In this document: piece by piece, positions 46,856-56,101 of the stretch
Layout of the letters: every line of letters begins with the position of its first letter
How positions within the stretch are numbered: the first letter of the stretch is position 1
DNA from: an uncultured Alistipes sp.
GTDB taxonomy: Bacteria; Bacteroidota; Bacteroidia; Bacteroidales; UBA932
DNA length: 64,000 nt
Assembly (NCBI GenBank): GCA_900550465.1
Contig: URSC01000008.1
Coordinates: forward strand, 43,819 to 107,818
Reading direction: 5' to 3'
Translations under genes and position numbers: made by a program
The notes under the pieces: model-generated
The model's database searches: none
What the model was told of the DNA's origin: nothing
The model's input: the letters and a program-made list of their open reading frames with translations, nothing else

Positions 46856-49357
46856 CTAAAGTTCCTCGCCTGTCTCCTGAAGCTTCTCCTCACTCTTGTT
46901 CACCACGCAGACAGCTGCTATCGTGTCGCCTTCGCGCAGGTTGATGAGCCGCACGCCCTGCGTTGCACGTCCGGCCACACGGATATCCGAAACAGGTACG
47001 CGGATAGTTATTCCGGACTTGTTGATAATCATCAGGTCGTTCTCGTCGGTGACCATCTTGATGGCTATCAGTTCGCCGGTCTTCTCAGTTATATTGAGGG
47101 TCTTCACACCCTTGGCGCCACGGCTGGTGACGCGGTAATCCTCGAGAGGAGAGCGTTTTCCGTAGCCCTTGGCACTGACCACCATTATATTGCCCTGAGT
47201 CTCGCCCTCAGCCGGCCTGGCAGCGCATACCATACCTACAACCTCATCGTCATCCTCGATGCTGATGCCGCGGACTCCGGACGCCGTACGGCCGATGGAG
47301 CGGGCGTCCGACTCGTGGAACCGCACGCACTTGCCCTTGCGTGCCGCCAGCAGGATCTCATTGTCCCCGTCTGTAAGCACTGCCTCGAGCAGTCCGTCTC
47401 CATCCTTTATAGTAATGGCGTTCACGCCCTTCTGACGGGGGCGGGAGTAAGCCTCGAGCAGAGTCTTCTTGATGACTCCGCGCTTGGTGGCCAGGACGAT
47501 ATAGTGACTGTTGACATAGTCCTCATCACTGAGGTTGCCGACATTGAGATATGCGCACACATGATCGTCGGCCTCGATGCTGATGACGTTCTGTATCGCG
47601 CGGCCCTTGGAAGCCTTGGTTCCCTCGGGTATCTCGTAGACCTTGAGCCAGTAGCATTTGCCCTTGTCCGTGAAGAAGAGCATGGTGCTGTGGGTATTGG
47701 CCACGTAGATGTGCTCTATGAAGTCCTCGTCCTTGGTGGTGCTGCCCTTGGAGCCCACACCGCCGCGGTTCTGGAGGCGGTACTCTGTCAGAGGGGTGCG
47801 CTTGATATAGCCTGAGTGGGAAATGGTGATGACCACATCCTCGTCGGCATAGAAATCCTCGGGATTGAATTCATCGGCAGAAGGTACGATCTCGGTCCTG
47901 CGGGGATCCCCGTATTTTTCCTTGAGTTCCTGGGTCTCCTGCTTGATAAGTGCATACTGCAGCGACTCGTCGGCCAGGAATGCCGTGAGTTCCTCGATCA
48001 GGGCCACCACCGCATCATAGTCTGCACGCAGTTTCTCACGGTCCATACCGGTGAGCTGTCCCAGACGCATTTCCACGATAGCACTGGCCTGTATCTCTGT
48101 GAAGCCCAGCTGTGTGCATAGTGCATCACGGGCATCCTGACGGCTTCTGGAAGCCCTGATCAGGGATATCACCTCGTCGATTATGTCGATGGCCTTGAGC
48201 AGACCTGCCAGGATGTGCTCGCGCTTGCGTGCCTCATTGAGGTTGAACTGGGCGCGGCGCACTACCACGTTGTGGCGGTGACGGACGAAATACTTGATGA
48301 GCTGCTTGAGGTTGAGCAGGCGGGGACGTCCGTCCACCAGGGCGATGTTGTTGACGGAGAAGCTGGACTGCAGGGATGTAAGCTTGAAGAGGGTGTTGAG
48401 CACCACATTGGCTACAGCGCCCATCTTGAGCTTGATGACGATACGCATACCCTTGCTGTCGCTCTCGTCATTAATATATGCGATACCCTCTATCTTCTTA
48501 TCCTCCACCAGCTTGGCTATATACTCAATCATTTCCCTCTTATTGATCATGTAGGGTATCTCGGTGACTACTATCACCTCCCTGCCTGAGGGCTGCACCT
48601 CTATTTCGGTCTTCGAACGGATGACTATGCGGCCGCGTCCTGTCTCGAATGCGTCGCGGATGCCGGCCAGGCCCTGGATGATACCTCCTGTCGGGAAGTC
48701 CGGACCTTTTATATAATGCATCAGCTCGTCGACAGTTATGTCGTTGTTGTCTATGTAGGCGCAGATGGCGTCGGCCACCTCACCCAGATTGTGGGGCGCC
48801 ATGTTCGTCGCCATGCCCACCGCGATACCGGACGAGCCGTTTAGCAGCAGCAGGGGCGCCTTCGAAGGCAGCACTACCGGTTCCTTGAGAGTCTCGTCGA
48901 AGTTGGGAGTGAAATCCACGGTATCCTTATCCATGTCCTCCAGGCACTCCTCCGCAAGCCTGCGGAAACGGGCCTCGGTATATCGCATCGCTGCGGCAGG
49001 GTCACCGTCCACAGAGCCGAAATTACCCTGGCCGTCCACCAGCATATACCTCATGCTCCAGTCCTGGGCCATGCGGACCATGGCCTCATACACGCTCGAA
49101 TCTCCATGAGGATGATATTTACCAAGCACTTCTCCCACGATACGGGCAGACTTCTTGTGCTGGCCGCCGGAGGTGAGTCCAAGATCGTACATACCATACA
49201 ACACCCTGCGGTGCACCGGCTTAAGTCCATCCCTTACATCGGGCAGGGCTCTCGCCACGATAACGGACATGGAGTAATCGATATACGCCGTTTTCATCTC
49301 CGTCTCGATATCGACCTGCACTATCCTGCCATGATTTATTTCTTCGTTTTCTACCAT
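46856..49357 (-). CDS. gyrA: DNA gyrase subunit A
   Basis: 833 residues. The breakage-reunion subunit of gyrase: catalytic Tyr126 in AAMRYTEARF, and the quinolone-resistance region HPHGDSSVYEAMVRMAQ with Ser87 and Glu91 at the positions of E. coli Ser83 and Asp87, so no classical resistance substitution is seen. Beta-propeller repeats fill the C-terminal third, with a GyrA-box-like QNRGGVGSKG. An acidic C-terminal tail ends the protein. Topoisomerase IV subunit A is less likely given the size and the box-like motif. Confidence 0.92.
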   Translation of the reverse strand: MVENEEINHGRIVQVDIETEMKTAYIDYSMSVIVARALPDVRDGLKPVHRRVLYGMYDLGLTSGGQHKKSARIVGEVLGKYHPHGDSSVYEAMVRMAQDWSMRYMLVDGQGNFGSVDGDPAAAMRYTEARFRRLAEECLEDMDKDTVDFTPNFDETLKEPVVLPSKAPLLLLNGSSGIAVGMATNMAPHNLGEVADAICAYIDNNDITVDELMHYIKGPDFPTGGIIQGLAGIRDAFETGRGRIVIRSKTEIEVQPSGREVIVVTEIPYMINKREMIEYIAKLVEDKKIEGIAYINDESDSKGMRIVIKLKMGAVANVVLNTLFKLTSLQSSFSVNNIALVDGRPRLLNLKQLIKYFVRHRHNVVVRRAQFNLNEARKREHILAGLLKAIDIIDEVISLIRASRSRQDARDALCTQLGFTEIQASAIVEMRLGQLTGMDREKLRADYDAVVALIEELTAFLADESLQYALIKQETQELKEKYGDPRRTEIVPSADEFNPEDFYADEDVVITISHSGYIKRTPLTEYRLQNRGGVGSKGSTTKDEDFIEHIYVANTHSTMLFFTDKGKCYWLKVYEIPEGTKASKGRAIQNVISIEADDHVCAYLNVGNLSDEDYVNSHYIVLATKRGVIKKTLLEAYSRPRQKGVNAITIKDGDGLLEAVLTDGDNEILLAARKGKCVRFHESDARSIGRTASGVRGISIEDDDEVVGMVCAARPAEGETQGNIMVVSAKGYGKRSPLEDYRVTSRGAKGVKTLNITEKTGELIAIKMVTDENDLMIINKSGITIRVPVSDIRVAGRATQGVRLINLREGDTIAAVCVVNKSEEKLQETGEEL

Positions 49358-49464
49358 ATTACTTATTTACAAACAAAACGCTAAAATACTCAATTTTTTG
49401 TAACTGCAAGCAGTAATTTTATCCAAATTATGATTATTTTAGGGCCCTCAAATTGCAAGAACTT

Positions 49465-52035
49465 ATGCGCGAACTCGATATAGTCAACAAAATCTATGAA
49501 TACGCCCGCGAGGAAGCGGCCCGTACAGGCTGGATGTCCATCACTACGGAGCATCTCCTGCTGGGTATGATACGCCACGGACGCAACGAGGCATGCCGTT
49601 TCCTTACCGACAGCGGCATACCCCTCGACGAACTCAAGTCCATGATTCTGGACGAAATAGACAGAGGGTATCCGGTGCCGTACCAGGATACCGGACGGAT
49701 ACAGGCGGACGCAGGCCTTCAGCACGTCATAGAAACCGCATCAGGAATCATGCGCTCGCCCAAGGCAGTGCATATCCCGGGCACAATGGTGCTCCTGAGC
49801 GTTATCCTCAAGGAGGACAACACCCCTGCAGCGGCAGCTGTCTGCGACCTGGGCCTGGACTTCAACGGACGCTACTCCGAGTACCCGGAAGACGCATACA
49901 CAGGCGCCCCCCTGCCTGAAGACGACCCGGACGACTTGGATTACGGGGCTCCGTCAGGCAACCGCGGCGAAAGCCCGGAAGAGACTCTAAGGCGGTTCGG
50001 AACAGACCTGACTGCGGCCGCGGAGGAAGGAGATCTCGACCCCGTCACCGGACGCTGCCGCGAGATCGACCGGGCGATAGACATACTGTGCCGCAGAAAG
50101 AAGAACAATCCCATGATAGTAGGAGAGCCTGGAGTAGGCAAGACCGCCCTGGCCGAAGGCATTGCCATGCGCATAGCCGGGAACGAAGTTCCTGCAGGCC
50201 TTCTCGGCAAGAAGATAATATCCCTGGACATGGCAGCCCTGGTGGCCGGCACCAAATACCGCGGAGACTTCGAGGAGAGACTGCGCAGGATCCTGGAGGC
50301 CGTGCGCAACCATCCCGACATAATCCTGTTCATTGACGAGATCCACAACATCGTCGGGACCGGTGGCGGAGGTGGTTCCATGGACGCAGCCGCCATCCTG
50401 AAGCCTGCCCTGTCAAGAGGTGACTTCCAATGCATCGGCACCACTACTTCCGACGAGTACCGCAGGATTATAGAGAAGGACGGTGCCCTGGCCCGCAGAT
50501 TCCAGAAAGTACTGATAGAACAGCCGACCCCGGCCATGACCATAGAGATACTGGACAGACTCCGACCGCATTACGAGCAGTTCCACAACGTAGTCTACAC
50601 TCCGGAGGCCGTCAGGGCCTGCGTCAGCCTCTCGGTGCGGTACATGACCGGACGCAACCTTCCCGACAAGGCAATAGACCTGATGGACGAGGCCGGAGCC
50701 GCAGTGCACGCATCCGCCACCATGCCTGACAGCGGCCTCAAGGAGATGAACAGCAGACTGCAGGAACTCCGCAGAAAGAAGAGAGAATATCTGGAAAACA
50801 GCGACTTCGAGATGGGTGCCGAGACCATGCAGATGGAACTCCGGCAGCAGCATGACATCGAAGAGGCCACAGCAAGGCTCAAGGACAGCACCGGACACAG
50901 CAGGGCCACTGTCACAGAAGAGGATATCATGCGTACAATGTCGGTGATGACCGGCATACCTGTAGAGAAAATGGCAGCCTCCGAGACCTCCCGCCTGGCA
51001 GGACTGAGACAAGTGCTGGGCAAGCGCATAATCGGGCAGGACGAGGCCGTGGACAAGGTGGTCCGCGCCATCTCCCGCAACCGGGCCGGACTCCGGGACC
51101 CCGGCCGCCCCATCGGCTCCTTCCTCTTCCTGGGTCCCACGGGCGTGGGCAAGACCCATCTGGCCAAGACCCTGGCAGCGCAGCTCTTCGACACCGGCGA
51201 CGCCATCATCCGCCTGGACATGAGCGAGTACATGGAGAAAATATCCGTCACCCGCCTCATCGGAGCCCCTCCGGGATATGTCGGCTACGATGAGGGCGGC
51301 CAGCTCAGCGAGAGAGTCCGGCAGAAACCTTACTCAGTAGTGCTGCTCGACGAGATAGAGAAAGCCCATCCGGACGTATTCAACATCCTGCTGCAGATCC
51401 TGGACGAGGGACGCCTGACAGACAGCAACGGCCGCATCGTGGACTTCCGCAATACGGTCATCATCCTCACCTCCAACATAGGCAGCCGGGACATAAAGGA
51501 CTTCGGCCGCGGCATCGGCTTCGGAGCCTCGGAAGAAATCTCCCAGCAGCATCAGAAAGCCCTGATCGACAAGGCACTCGGACGTTCTTTCACCCCAGAG
51601 TTCCTCAACCGGCTCGACGAGACCGTATATTTCCGCAGCCTCACCCGCGCAGATATGTCCTCCATCCTCGACATCGAGCTGGAGACCCTCCACAAGCGTG
51701 TCGCCCAGGCCGGCTACAGCCTCCATCTCAGCACCCGCGCCAGGGAGTTCCTCTGCGACAAAGGCTACGACCCCGCATACGGCGCCCGTCCCCTCAAGAG
51801 AGCGGTACGCCGCTACCTCGAGGACCTCATAGCCGAGACCGTCATCTCCGGACTCAGGCCCGCCTCCCGCATCTCAGTAGATGTCAATGAGGACAATACC
51901 GCACTCACCGTCACCGGCAGTTCCGGAAACTCAGGCACCTCCGGCACAGACACCGGCGGAAAGAAAGACAGCGGCCTGAAACTCATTATGCCGGGAAGAA
52001 AATCCGCACACAGGAAAGAAGAACCGGCGCACTAG
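49465..52035 (+). CDS. clpC: ClpC-type AAA+ unfoldase
   Basis: 856 residues from ATG 49465. N-terminal Clp repeat domain (TTEHLLLGMIRHGRNEACRF), a first AAA domain with GEPGVGKTALAEG near residue 220 and LFIDEIHNIVG, a short middle region, and a second AAA domain with GPTGVGKTHLAK near 557 and LLDEIEKAHPDVF. The IGF tripeptide in FGRGIGFGASEE matches a ClpP-binding loop, so it probably feeds the ClpP protease rather than acting as a ClpB disaggregase. A Gly/Ser-rich, basic C-terminal extension is unusual. It is divergent from gyrA. Confidence 0.87.
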   Translation: MRELDIVNKIYEYAREEAARTGWMSITTEHLLLGMIRHGRNEACRFLTDSGIPLDELKSMILDEIDRGYPVPYQDTGRIQADAGLQHVIETASGIMRSPKAVHIPGTMVLLSVILKEDNTPAAAAVCDLGLDFNGRYSEYPEDAYTGAPLPEDDPDDLDYGAPSGNRGESPEETLRRFGTDLTAAAEEGDLDPVTGRCREIDRAIDILCRRKKNNPMIVGEPGVGKTALAEGIAMRIAGNEVPAGLLGKKIISLDMAALVAGTKYRGDFEERLRRILEAVRNHPDIILFIDEIHNIVGTGGGGGSMDAAAILKPALSRGDFQCIGTTTSDEYRRIIEKDGALARRFQKVLIEQPTPAMTIEILDRLRPHYEQFHNVVYTPEAVRACVSLSVRYMTGRNLPDKAIDLMDEAGAAVHASATMPDSGLKEMNSRLQELRRKKREYLENSDFEMGAETMQMELRQQHDIEEATARLKDSTGHSRATVTEEDIMRTMSVMTGIPVEKMAASETSRLAGLRQVLGKRIIGQDEAVDKVVRAISRNRAGLRDPGRPIGSFLFLGPTGVGKTHLAKTLAAQLFDTGDAIIRLDMSEYMEKISVTRLIGAPPGYVGYDEGGQLSERVRQKPYSVVLLDEIEKAHPDVFNILLQILDEGRLTDSNGRIVDFRNTVIILTSNIGSRDIKDFGRGIGFGASEEISQQHQKALIDKALGRSFTPEFLNRLDETVYFRSLTRADMSSILDIELETLHKRVAQAGYSLHLSTRAREFLCDKGYDPAYGARPLKRAVRRYLEDLIAETVISGLRPASRISVDVNEDNTALTVTGSSGNSGTSGTDTGGKKDSGLKLIMPGRKSAHRKEEPAH

Positions 52036-52964
52036 CAGCCCTGCGGCCGCTCACCCCCGGGAAACATCCGGACATATTTCCGGCTTCCCGGATTTAGAAT
52101 CCGGACCATCCTGTCCGCCTCCCCCTCCAGATGACGGAAGCGGCGGTCGCTCCGAATTTTACCCTCATGCACCCTCATACTGCCGTCAGGAGCGCAGAGA
52201 AACTCCACCAGCGGCCGGCAGCCCCGCTCCTCGAAGCCCAGCCGGGCGTATGAGCGGCCGTCGTACCACTCCAGGTCCGCGTAGGTCATCACCTCCAGCG
52301 GTCCTTCCGCCCCCTCATGCCTCCGCTCCTGCACGAAAGCCTCCAGCAGCCGACCCATCCCGCCGGTCACCCGCAGACCGCGGACCGAAGCGTATCTCTC
52401 CCATTCGTACGATATGCATGTCCCGCAGGACGATATCCCGTCATCCATTCTCCTGCCCTCCGAGAACATGGCCACGGCCACCAGTTGCGGAGTCAGGTCC
52501 ATCGGAGCCTCCGACCTCCCCGTCGAGCGGCTGCGGAACAGCCCCAGGCGGAAAGGAGCCTTCACCGCACCGTAGATGTGGTTGCGCTCCAGAAAAGCCG
52601 CCGCCGTCTCAGCATTAATCCGCCGCACCCCGCAGTTCCGGGCAAACACCCTCTGCCCCAGACCCAGCCGCACCTCCAGCATCGAACGCACCAGCGGCCC
52701 CGCGCCCCTCCAGCGGTCCTCATAGAGGAACACCCGGTCCGTAGCACCTGCCTCCTCCCCCGCCCTCACCACATCCTCCACCTTGCCCCCGTCGGCGAAA
52801 TAATCCAGCGGTACCAGCACCACCGCCAGTCCCTTCTGCCCGCAGAGCAGTACGTTCAGGCCGCGGATGCTGATACATTCCACTACACCGCACACTTCCC
52901 CACCTCCTGTAACGGATAGGCACCTGTTCAGAAAATCCCGTATTTCCCTCTCAAAGACTCTCAT
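52032..52964 (-). CDS. Conserved protein of unknown function
   Basis: 310 residues, GC-rich, soluble. I do not recognise it with certainty. The centre, AAAFLERNHIYGAVKAPFRLGLF followed by QLVAVAMFSEGRRM, then ERYASVRGLRVTGGMGRLLEAF and ADLEWYDGRSYARLGFEE, has the order of a GNAT-like acyltransferase: substrate loop, strand, G-rich cofactor turn, and a strand with Y-x-x-L-G-F. The N-terminal 90 residues are unlike GNAT. It overlaps the clpC stop by 4 bases convergently. Confidence 0.5.
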   Translation of the reverse strand: MRVFEREIRDFLNRCLSVTGGGEVCGVVECISIRGLNVLLCGQKGLAVVLVPLDYFADGGKVEDVVRAGEEAGATDRVFLYEDRWRGAGPLVRSMLEVRLGLGQRVFARNCGVRRINAETAAAFLERNHIYGAVKAPFRLGLFRSRSTGRSEAPMDLTPQLVAVAMFSEGRRMDDGISSCGTCISYEWERYASVRGLRVTGGMGRLLEAFVQERRHEGAEGPLEVMTYADLEWYDGRSYARLGFEERGCRPLVEFLCAPDGSMRVHEGKIRSDRRFRHLEGEADRMVRILNPGSRKYVRMFPGGERPQGC

Positions 52965-52983
52965 GCCGCAAAATTACATTTTT

Positions 52984-53014
52984 TTTGCTTTTTCAATCTT
53001 TTTCACTACTTTTG
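52984..53014 (+). promoter_or_regulatory. tRNA-Lys promoter
   Basis: TTTG at 52984-52987, 19-base spacer, TACTTTTG at 53007-53014; the tRNA begins 12 bases later. A textbook Bacteroidota promoter, useful as an internal reference for the other promoter calls. Confidence 0.78.
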
Positions 53015-53025
53015 CGGCCCATTCC

Positions 53026-53098
53026 GATCTGCTAGCTCAGTTGGTAGAGCACAACACTTTTAATGTTGGGGTCTTGGGTTCGAGCCCCAAGCAGATCA
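53026..53098 (+). tRNA. tRNA-Lys (TTT)
   Basis: 73-nt cloverleaf. Acceptor stem GATCTGC/GCAGATC with discriminator A, D arm GCTCAGTTGGTAGAGC, anticodon loop ACTTTTAAT with anticodon TTT, T arm GGTTCGAGCCC. CCA not encoded. Own promoter and terminator. Confidence 0.96.
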
Positions 53099-53115
53099 CC
53101 CCCACGAAAACAGCA

Positions 53116-53150
53116 AAAGCCGCCCGAACAGCGGCTTTCATTGTTTTTTT
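53116..53150 (+). terminator. Terminator of tRNA-Lys
   Basis: An 8-bp stem (AAAGCCGC with GCGGCTTT, 53116-53138) and a seven-T tract at 53144-53150. Confidence 0.75.
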
Positions 53151-53233
53151 GCAATTGCAGTTAACCCTCTTGTCCACTATAACTTATTTACAAAACATAT
53201 AGGTTCATTGTGGTTAAACCTATTCCGGATTAA

Positions 53234-53282
53234 GTTATCCCGCCAAGACTGTACCACATCAAGACAGCCTCAGCGGGATAAC
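53234..53282 (-). terminator. Second, diverged copy of the aminotransferase terminator
   Basis: GTTATCCCG (53234-53242) pairs with CGGGATAAC (53274-53282). It lies downstream of the truncated aminotransferase 3' fragment and resembles, in stem and position, the terminator at 54211-54247 behind the intact gene. Confidence 0.5.
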
Positions 53283-53306
53283 GAAACATCATTATTTCAT
53301 ATTCTT

Positions 53307-53389
53307 TTACTGCAGCAGCGAACGGATGCCTTCCACGATGTAGCAGGCGTCCTCGTCGGTGACGCAGGGGCCGCTCGGCAGGCAGAGGC
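53307..53389 (-). pseudogene. Duplicated 3' end of a DegT aminotransferase gene
   Basis: 83 bases matching 79 of 83 with the 3' end of the intact aminotransferase gene (54284-54366), including its stop codon. Only about 27 C-terminal codons remain; homology stops at 53389, a few bases before the HEPN gene stop. The differences change few residues, which suggests the remnant of a paralogous aminotransferase gene rather than random sequence. Confidence 0.8.
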
Positions 53390-53397
53390 AGTCTGCA

Positions 53398-53865
53398 TCA
53401 ACCTTTGTAGGTCTTTTTAAGATTGTCATAGATGCTTGCTACCGTATCGAGTTTGGATATAAGTTCATTGACGGCACTGACCACCTCATTGTCTGACTGA
53501 GGATAGTCGTGCGCCACGTTGTTCCTCAACTCACGGATATACACCCACTCATGAGCGTCAGGAACTATCTGAAAACGTTCCAGTTTATTGAGGATATCCC
53601 GCATCGGCAACTCCGAAACGTCCTCATCAAGATATTCAAGAATGTAACGGAACAATTTGCCGCCCATAGCATCCTGAAGCTTTGCAAACCTGAATATAAA
53701 CTGGTCGATACAGCGGATCTGCTCAGCACTCAAATCCACATACTGGTCAACAGACATCGGGCCATCCAGCCCGAGACTATCCAATGCTTCGTTTATCCGG
53801 ACTATGTGCCTGTCGCACACTCCGAACTCCCTGTCAAGTCTTTCTATGATTTCCTGCCTGCTCAT
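53398..53865 (-). CDS. HEPN-domain toxin of an MNT/HEPN pair
   Basis: 155 residues, all helical. The HEPN ribonuclease motif R-x4-H is present as RNNVAH in IRELRNNVAHDYPQ (about residue 113), preceded by a helix with RCIDQFIFRFAKLQDAMGG. In MNT/HEPN pairs this protein is the RNase toxin, silenced by its nucleotidyltransferase partner. The start overlaps the MNT stop by 4 bases. The stop codon sits 9 bases from the aminotransferase remnant, marking one edge of the inserted module. Confidence 0.82.
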   Translation of the reverse strand: MSRQEIIERLDREFGVCDRHIVRINEALDSLGLDGPMSVDQYVDLSAEQIRCIDQFIFRFAKLQDAMGGKLFRYILEYLDEDVSELPMRDILNKLERFQIVPDAHEWVYIRELRNNVAHDYPQSDNEVVSAVNELISKLDTVASIYDNLKKTYKG

Positions 53866-54164
53866 ATCGCCAATAATATCCCATTTTTAAGTGCTTCCTG
53901 CACCACCTGATTATCTTCATAATCTCCGATGATATCTATCTTCTGGTCTCCTATAAGACTCTTGATGCGTGCTGCCATGCGGACCCTATCCAATATACCC
54001 TTCTTCTCGGAAGTCGTCCTCACAAGCAGATCGATATCTCCTCCGCGCCTGGAATCATCCACACGCGAACCGAACAGATAGACCTTCACATCTGTTCCGT
54101 AAATATCCTCCGCTACTTGCAGAATAGCTTCTATTTCCCGCTTACTCAATCGCATAGAGTTCAT
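53862..54164 (-). CDS. MNT-domain minimal nucleotidyltransferase antitoxin
   Basis: 100 residues. The nucleotidyltransferase motif GSRVDDSRRGGDIDLLV contains the GS-x(10)-D-x-D pattern, and a later acidic position follows in KIDIIGDY. MNT antitoxins AMPylate or otherwise neutralise HEPN toxins. Start is ATG 54164 or Met4 at 54155; the predicted transcription start near 54168 leaves almost no leader. Four-base overlap with the HEPN gene. Confidence 0.85.
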   Translation of the reverse strand: MNSMRLSKREIEAILQVAEDIYGTDVKVYLFGSRVDDSRRGGDIDLLVRTTSEKKGILDRVRMAARIKSLIGDQKIDIIGDYEDNQVVQEALKNGILLAI

Positions 54165-54174
54165 TCATCTTCTA

Positions 54175-54206
54175 CAAAAGTAGGATTTTATTTTCTTTTG
54201 TGCAAA
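54175..54206 (-). promoter_or_regulatory. Promoter of the MNT/HEPN pair
   Basis: TTTG at 54206-54203, 20-base spacer, TACTTTTG at 54182-54175. The TTTG falls within the T-rich tail of the aminotransferase terminator, so the two elements overlap. Confidence 0.65.
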
Positions 54207-54210
54207 CAAA

Positions 54211-54247
54211 ATCCCGCTGACTCCGTCAATGACGAACTCAGCGGGAT
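54211..54247 (-). terminator. Terminator of the second glycan locus
   Basis: A 10-bp perfect stem (ATCCCGCTGA with TCAGCGGGAT) downstream of the DegT stop codon, followed on the minus strand by a T-rich run. Confidence 0.7.
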
Positions 54248-54283
54248 ATCTGTTTTCATTCTGCACTTCGGTATGGCAGACCG

Positions 54284-55525
54284 TTACTGCAGCAGCGAGC
54301 GAATGCCGTCCACGATGTAGCGGGCGTCCTCGTCGGTGACGCAGGGGCCGCTCGGCAGGCAGAGGCCCACCTTGAAGAGGGACTCGCTCACGCCGTTGAG
54401 GTAGGCCGGGCAGTCCGCGTACACCGGCTGGCGGTGCATCGGCTTCCACAGAGGGCGGGACTCGATGCCCAGAGCGTCCAGGCCGATACGAAGGGCCTCC
54501 ACGTTGGCGTTAGGCTCGCAGTCCGTGTGGGTCGTGTCGGCTGCGTGGGTCACTCCGGCGGCACCTCCTACTGCTCCCTTTATGACGTTGCGGTAGGCAT
54601 TCTCCTGGCCCTTTATGCGCAGCTCCGGGTCGACGGTCACCGTGTTCAGCCAGTAGTTGCTGTCGTATCTCTCATCCGGGTTCTCGTGGAGGGTGATGCC
54701 GTCCACGTCCTTCAGCAGCTCCCTGTACAGGGCGCACATATGCTTGTGGTGGGCAATGTGAGCGTCCGCCACCGTCATCTGGCCGCGACCGATACCCGCG
54801 CAGATGTTCGACATGCGGTAGTTGTAACCGATGCGCTCGTGCTGGTAGTAGGGATAGGCCTCGCGGGCCTGCGTCGCGTAGAACATGATCTCGTTCTTGG
54901 CCGCCGCGTCGGGGCAGATGAGAGCTCCGCCGCCAGAGGTCGTTATCATCTTGTTGCCGTTGAACGACAGCACGCCGTACCTTCCGAACGTGCCCAGCAC
55001 CCGGCCGTCTAGCCTGGAGCCGAAGCCCTCCGCAGCATCCTCTATCACCGGGATACCATAGCGGCCGGCTATCTCCATTATCTCATCAATCCTGTAGGGC
55101 ATGCCGTACAGAGCCACCGGGATGATCGCCTTGGGCTTACGTCCAGTCTTAGCAATGCGGTCCTTTATAGCCTCCTCCAGCAGACCGGGATCCATATTCC
55201 AGGACTCTTTTTCAGAATCCACGAACACCGGCCGCGCCCCAAGATAAGTCACCGGATGCGACGACGCGCAGAACGTGAAGCTCTGCACCACCACCTCATC
55301 CCCGGGCCCCACCCCGCAGGCTATCAGCGCCAGATGCACCGCAGCCGTACCCGCAGACAGAGCCACCACCTCCTTCCCCTCACCCACAAACTTCCTCAGG
55401 TCGTCCTCGAACCCGTTCACATTGGGTCCCAGAGGAACCACCCAGTTCGTATCGAAAGCCTCCTGTATGAAGGCCTGCTCCGCCCCGCTCATGTGAGCGA
55501 GGCAGAGGTAAATTCGCTTTGCCAT
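54284..55525 (-). CDS. DegT/DnrJ/EryC1/StrS-family sugar aminotransferase
   Basis: 413 residues. PLP-dependent transamination of a keto-sugar nucleotide. LSAGTAAVHLAL (58-69), EDAAEGFGS with the PLP-contacting Asp163, and the Schiff-base Lys192 in FNGNKMITTSGGG are present. With the PglC-like transferase and acetyltransferases of the locus it fits synthesis of a 4-amino-4,6-dideoxy sugar such as bacillosamine or a relative; the matching 4,6-dehydratase is not in the window. It is the last gene of the locus. Its final 83 bases recur at 53307-53389. Confidence 0.9.
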   Translation of the reverse strand: MAKRIYLCLAHMSGAEQAFIQEAFDTNWVVPLGPNVNGFEDDLRKFVGEGKEVVALSAGTAAVHLALIACGVGPGDEVVVQSFTFCASSHPVTYLGARPVFVDSEKESWNMDPGLLEEAIKDRIAKTGRKPKAIIPVALYGMPYRIDEIMEIAGRYGIPVIEDAAEGFGSRLDGRVLGTFGRYGVLSFNGNKMITTSGGGALICPDAAAKNEIMFYATQAREAYPYYQHERIGYNYRMSNICAGIGRGQMTVADAHIAHHKHMCALYRELLKDVDGITLHENPDERYDSNYWLNTVTVDPELRIKGQENAYRNVIKGAVGGAAGVTHAADTTHTDCEPNANVEALRIGLDALGIESRPLWKPMHRQPVYADCPAYLNGVSESLFKVGLCLPSGPCVTDEDARYIVDGIRSLLQ

Positions 55526-55540
55526 AAATTTTCTATGATT

Positions 55541-56089
55541 TTAATAATATAATGCCCTGAACATCCGCCTGGTGTCTTTCCATGGACTTGGATTCTCACT
55601 CGGAATAAAACCACACTTAGAATAAAATGTATAAGTGTTGTATGGGTCTGTCACCAATGCGTCTACTGTCAAAAATTGACAACCGGCTAATGTTTGGGAC
55701 TGAGCCCTCTCTACTATCATCTCCACTATCGCCCGCCCCAATCCCATTTTCTGGTACGCATGATTTACTGCAAGATATGCTATTGCCAACGCTGGATAAT
55801 GTAACTTGTCAAGAAACAAATCCCGATACTCAAACCCGCCATCTGAGAATCTCTTTCTCATCCCGTCAACAATATCGGTCTTGTCCTCATAGTCCATTTC
55901 CAAAGAATCAAAACTAAGAGCAAACAAAGCCAGCACCTCCTCGCCATACCGCACAATATAAAGTTGGCAATAATGATGCATTACGCTCAACCTCAACTGA
56001 CTCTGGATAAACTGATCCATCCTCGGAACTCCACATTGAAAACCACACAAGTCATTCCAGTCCCGAATACACTCTATATGAATATCCAT
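55541..56089 (-). CDS. GNAT-family acetyltransferase, possible toxin
   Basis: 182 residues. GNAT core: the strand PALAIAYLAVNHAYQKMGLG (acetyl-CoA-binding Q/R-x-x-G-x-G/A form), GRAIVEMIVERA, FLTVDALVT and NTYTFYSKCGFIP. The same layout is seen in TacT-like toxins that acetylate aminoacyl-tRNA. It has an unusually strong purine-rich ribosome site (AGGAGGGG) for this lineage and follows, by 12 bases, a 54-codon ORF with its own promoter. A capsule-sugar or amino-acid acetyltransferase is the alternative. Confidence 0.72.
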   Translation of the reverse strand: MDIHIECIRDWNDLCGFQCGVPRMDQFIQSQLRLSVMHHYCQLYIVRYGEEVLALFALSFDSLEMDYEDKTDIVDGMRKRFSDGGFEYRDLFLDKLHYPALAIAYLAVNHAYQKMGLGRAIVEMIVERAQSQTLAGCQFLTVDALVTDPYNTYTFYSKCGFIPSENPSPWKDTRRMFRALYY

Positions 56090-56101
56090 CCCCCCTCCTA
56101 T

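Noticed and set aside
53026..53098. tRNA-Lys as an integration site for the following accessory genes
   Set aside because: No duplicated tRNA 3' end was found downstream and no integrase is present.
53307..53389. Insertion-sequence end or attachment site
   Set aside because: The sequence is the coding 3' end of an aminotransferase; no transposase or integrase lies nearby.
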